Shown here one piece after another: positions 5,786 to 6,466 of a stretch of DNA of 6,466 nt. This DNA is from Pseudomonadota bacterium (GTDB taxonomy: Bacteria > Pseudomonadota > Gammaproteobacteria > Burkholderiales > Casimicrobiaceae): NCBI GenBank assembly GCA_029571495.1, contig JAKPSO010000922.1:1-6466 (forward strand), given 5' to 3'. The notes beneath the pieces are model-generated. The model made no database searches. It had not been told where the DNA came from and saw only the letters and a list, made by a program, of their open reading frames with translations. Position 1 is the first letter of the stretch; each line of letters opens with the position of its first letter. The position numbers and the translations under genes are program-made.

Positions 5786-6439
5786 ATGAAACCTGTTCTT
5801 CTCTCTCGTGTCCTGGTAGCGGCTGCGCTGTCGCTCTCGCTGACCGCAATCGCCACGGCCGCCCCCGCGTACTCGTGGAATCTTTCGCGCTCAATGATGA
5901 ATGGATTCAACACGAATCCGTTTGGTACCGGTCAGACATGGAGCGCAATGTATGACGCCGCAGGGTCGACATTGAACCCCGCGAACTTTCAAATGATGCC
6001 GTCGTTCGTGCCGAGCTATGGTGGCATGGTCAATGACGCCTGGAATTTCCCTGCGTCGCACTCGCTCATTGTGAGCGTTCCCACGGGAACGCTCATGCTC
6101 GGCGCGAACCCGCCGATCTCTCGCGGCACTCCAATGTTGCATCCGGGGCCGGGCAAGTCGAGCGTGATCCGTTGGATGAGTCCCATCCAAGGGCATGTGC
6201 AGGTATTGGCGCGCATCTCGGATGCAAACGCGGGTTGTGGCAACGGCGTGACGTGGAACATCTTGCGCGATGCGGTGTCGCTCGCGGGCGGCACGATCGC
6301 AAACGGTCGCAACGGTGATGTGGCGCACGTACAAACGCCTGTCTCGCGCGGCACGTCTCTGTACTTCGTCGTAAGCCCAAATGGCAACGACCACGTGTGC
6401 GATTCCACGATCTTCGATGTGTTGATCGCTGGGCAATAA
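5786..6439 (+). CDS. Exported protein with likely beta-sandwich domain
   Basis: A 217-residue secreted protein. Residues 1-25 form a Sec signal peptide (MKPVLLSR, an Ala/Leu/Ser core, cleavage near ATA-AP). The N-terminal half is rich in Asn, Met, Phe, Trp and Tyr (SWNLSRSMMNGFNTNPFG). The C-terminal ~100 residues follow a pattern I associate with extracellular beta-sandwich domains: HPGP (119-122), a strand ending VIRWMSP (127-133), GHVQVLARISDA, GNGVTWNIL, VSRGTSLYFVVSPNGND and a final D-ST-FDVLI. Cys151 and Cys205 could form a disulfide. This family resemblance is from memory and not checked; a carbohydrate- or surface-binding role is possible, but no catalytic motif is visible. The start is supported by GGAAAG (5773-5778) 7 bases before the ATG. 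It lies downstream of the cysteine-rich protein gene in the same direction and may share its transcript. Confidence 0.8.
   Translation: MKPVLLSRVLVAAALSLSLTAIATAAPAYSWNLSRSMMNGFNTNPFGTGQTWSAMYDAAGSTLNPANFQMMPSFVPSYGGMVNDAWNFPASHSLIVSVPTGTLMLGANPPISRGTPMLHPGPGKSSVIRWMSPIQGHVQVLARISDANAGCGNGVTWNILRDAVSLAGGTIANGRNGDVAHVQTPVSRGTSLYFVVSPNGNDHVCDSTIFDVLIAGQ
6072..6095 (+). repeat. 24-bp palindrome inside the last gene
   Basis: TGAGCGTTCCC (6072-6082) and GGGAACGCTCA (6085-6095) are perfect 11-bp inverted arms around a 2-base centre. A further GCTCA at 6064-6068 can pair with the left TGAGC, giving two mutually exclusive hairpins. The sequence codes for VSVPTGTLM in mid-gene. It could be a protein-binding operator-like site, a cruciform or mRNA structure, or chance. 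Confidence 0.5.
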
Positions 6440-6465
6440 CCGTGCGGCGTCTTCGCCGAACACGG
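6440..6465 (+). terminator. Probable terminator stem at the window edge
   Basis: Directly after the TAA, CCGTG-CGGCG (6440-6449) pairs with CGCCG-CACGG (6454-6465), broken by an AA bulge, around a TCTT loop. This is a 10-bp GC-rich stem. The expected T-run would fall past the end of the window, so termination is inferred from stem strength and position. Confidence 0.6.
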
Positions 6466-6466
6466 C

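Overview
The window looks like part of a gammaproteobacterial chromosome, most likely Xanthomonadales/Lysobacterales. The main clue is the leading gene, the C-terminal part of a transmembrane Ser/Thr protein kinase with a TPR tail, an architecture common in that order. The moderately high GC (about 58-60 % by eye) fits. The lineage call is an inference. No tRNA, rRNA, CRISPR array, transposase or integrase is visible. All convincing genes are on the + strand.

Layout. (1) 1-2655: the 3' part of the kinase gene, then a coupled gene for a secreted four-cysteine protein whose Shine-Dalgarno overlaps the kinase stop codon. (2) 2656-3027: a 372-base intergenic region with two copies of a 31-bp bipartite element (A and B), a strong hairpin and an intrinsic terminator. 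The stretch from copy A to the terminator could be a small RNA of about 95 nt. (3) 3028-4411: a likely three-gene unit encoding a small exported Ala/Pro/Lys-rich protein, an unrecognised 91-residue protein and a two-helix membrane protein with a large soluble domain. (4) 4412-6466: the third element copy (C), a structured leader, a cysteine-rich exported protein with an unusually long N-terminal extension, an intercistronic region with two hairpins, an exported protein with a likely beta-sandwich domain, and a strong hairpin right after its stop that is probably a terminator cut by the window edge.

How it may work together. A signalling kinase is followed by four predicted exported proteins and one membrane protein, none recognised as a characterised family. 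This suggests an envelope or secretion locus, perhaps under kinase control. The strongest unexplained signal is the 31-bp element. It occurs three times in the same orientation, with identical spacing between its conserved halves and a variable 6-bp centre. Two copies sit upstream of gene clusters and one upstream of the candidate small RNA. It behaves like a shared promoter or operator rather than a mobile repeat.
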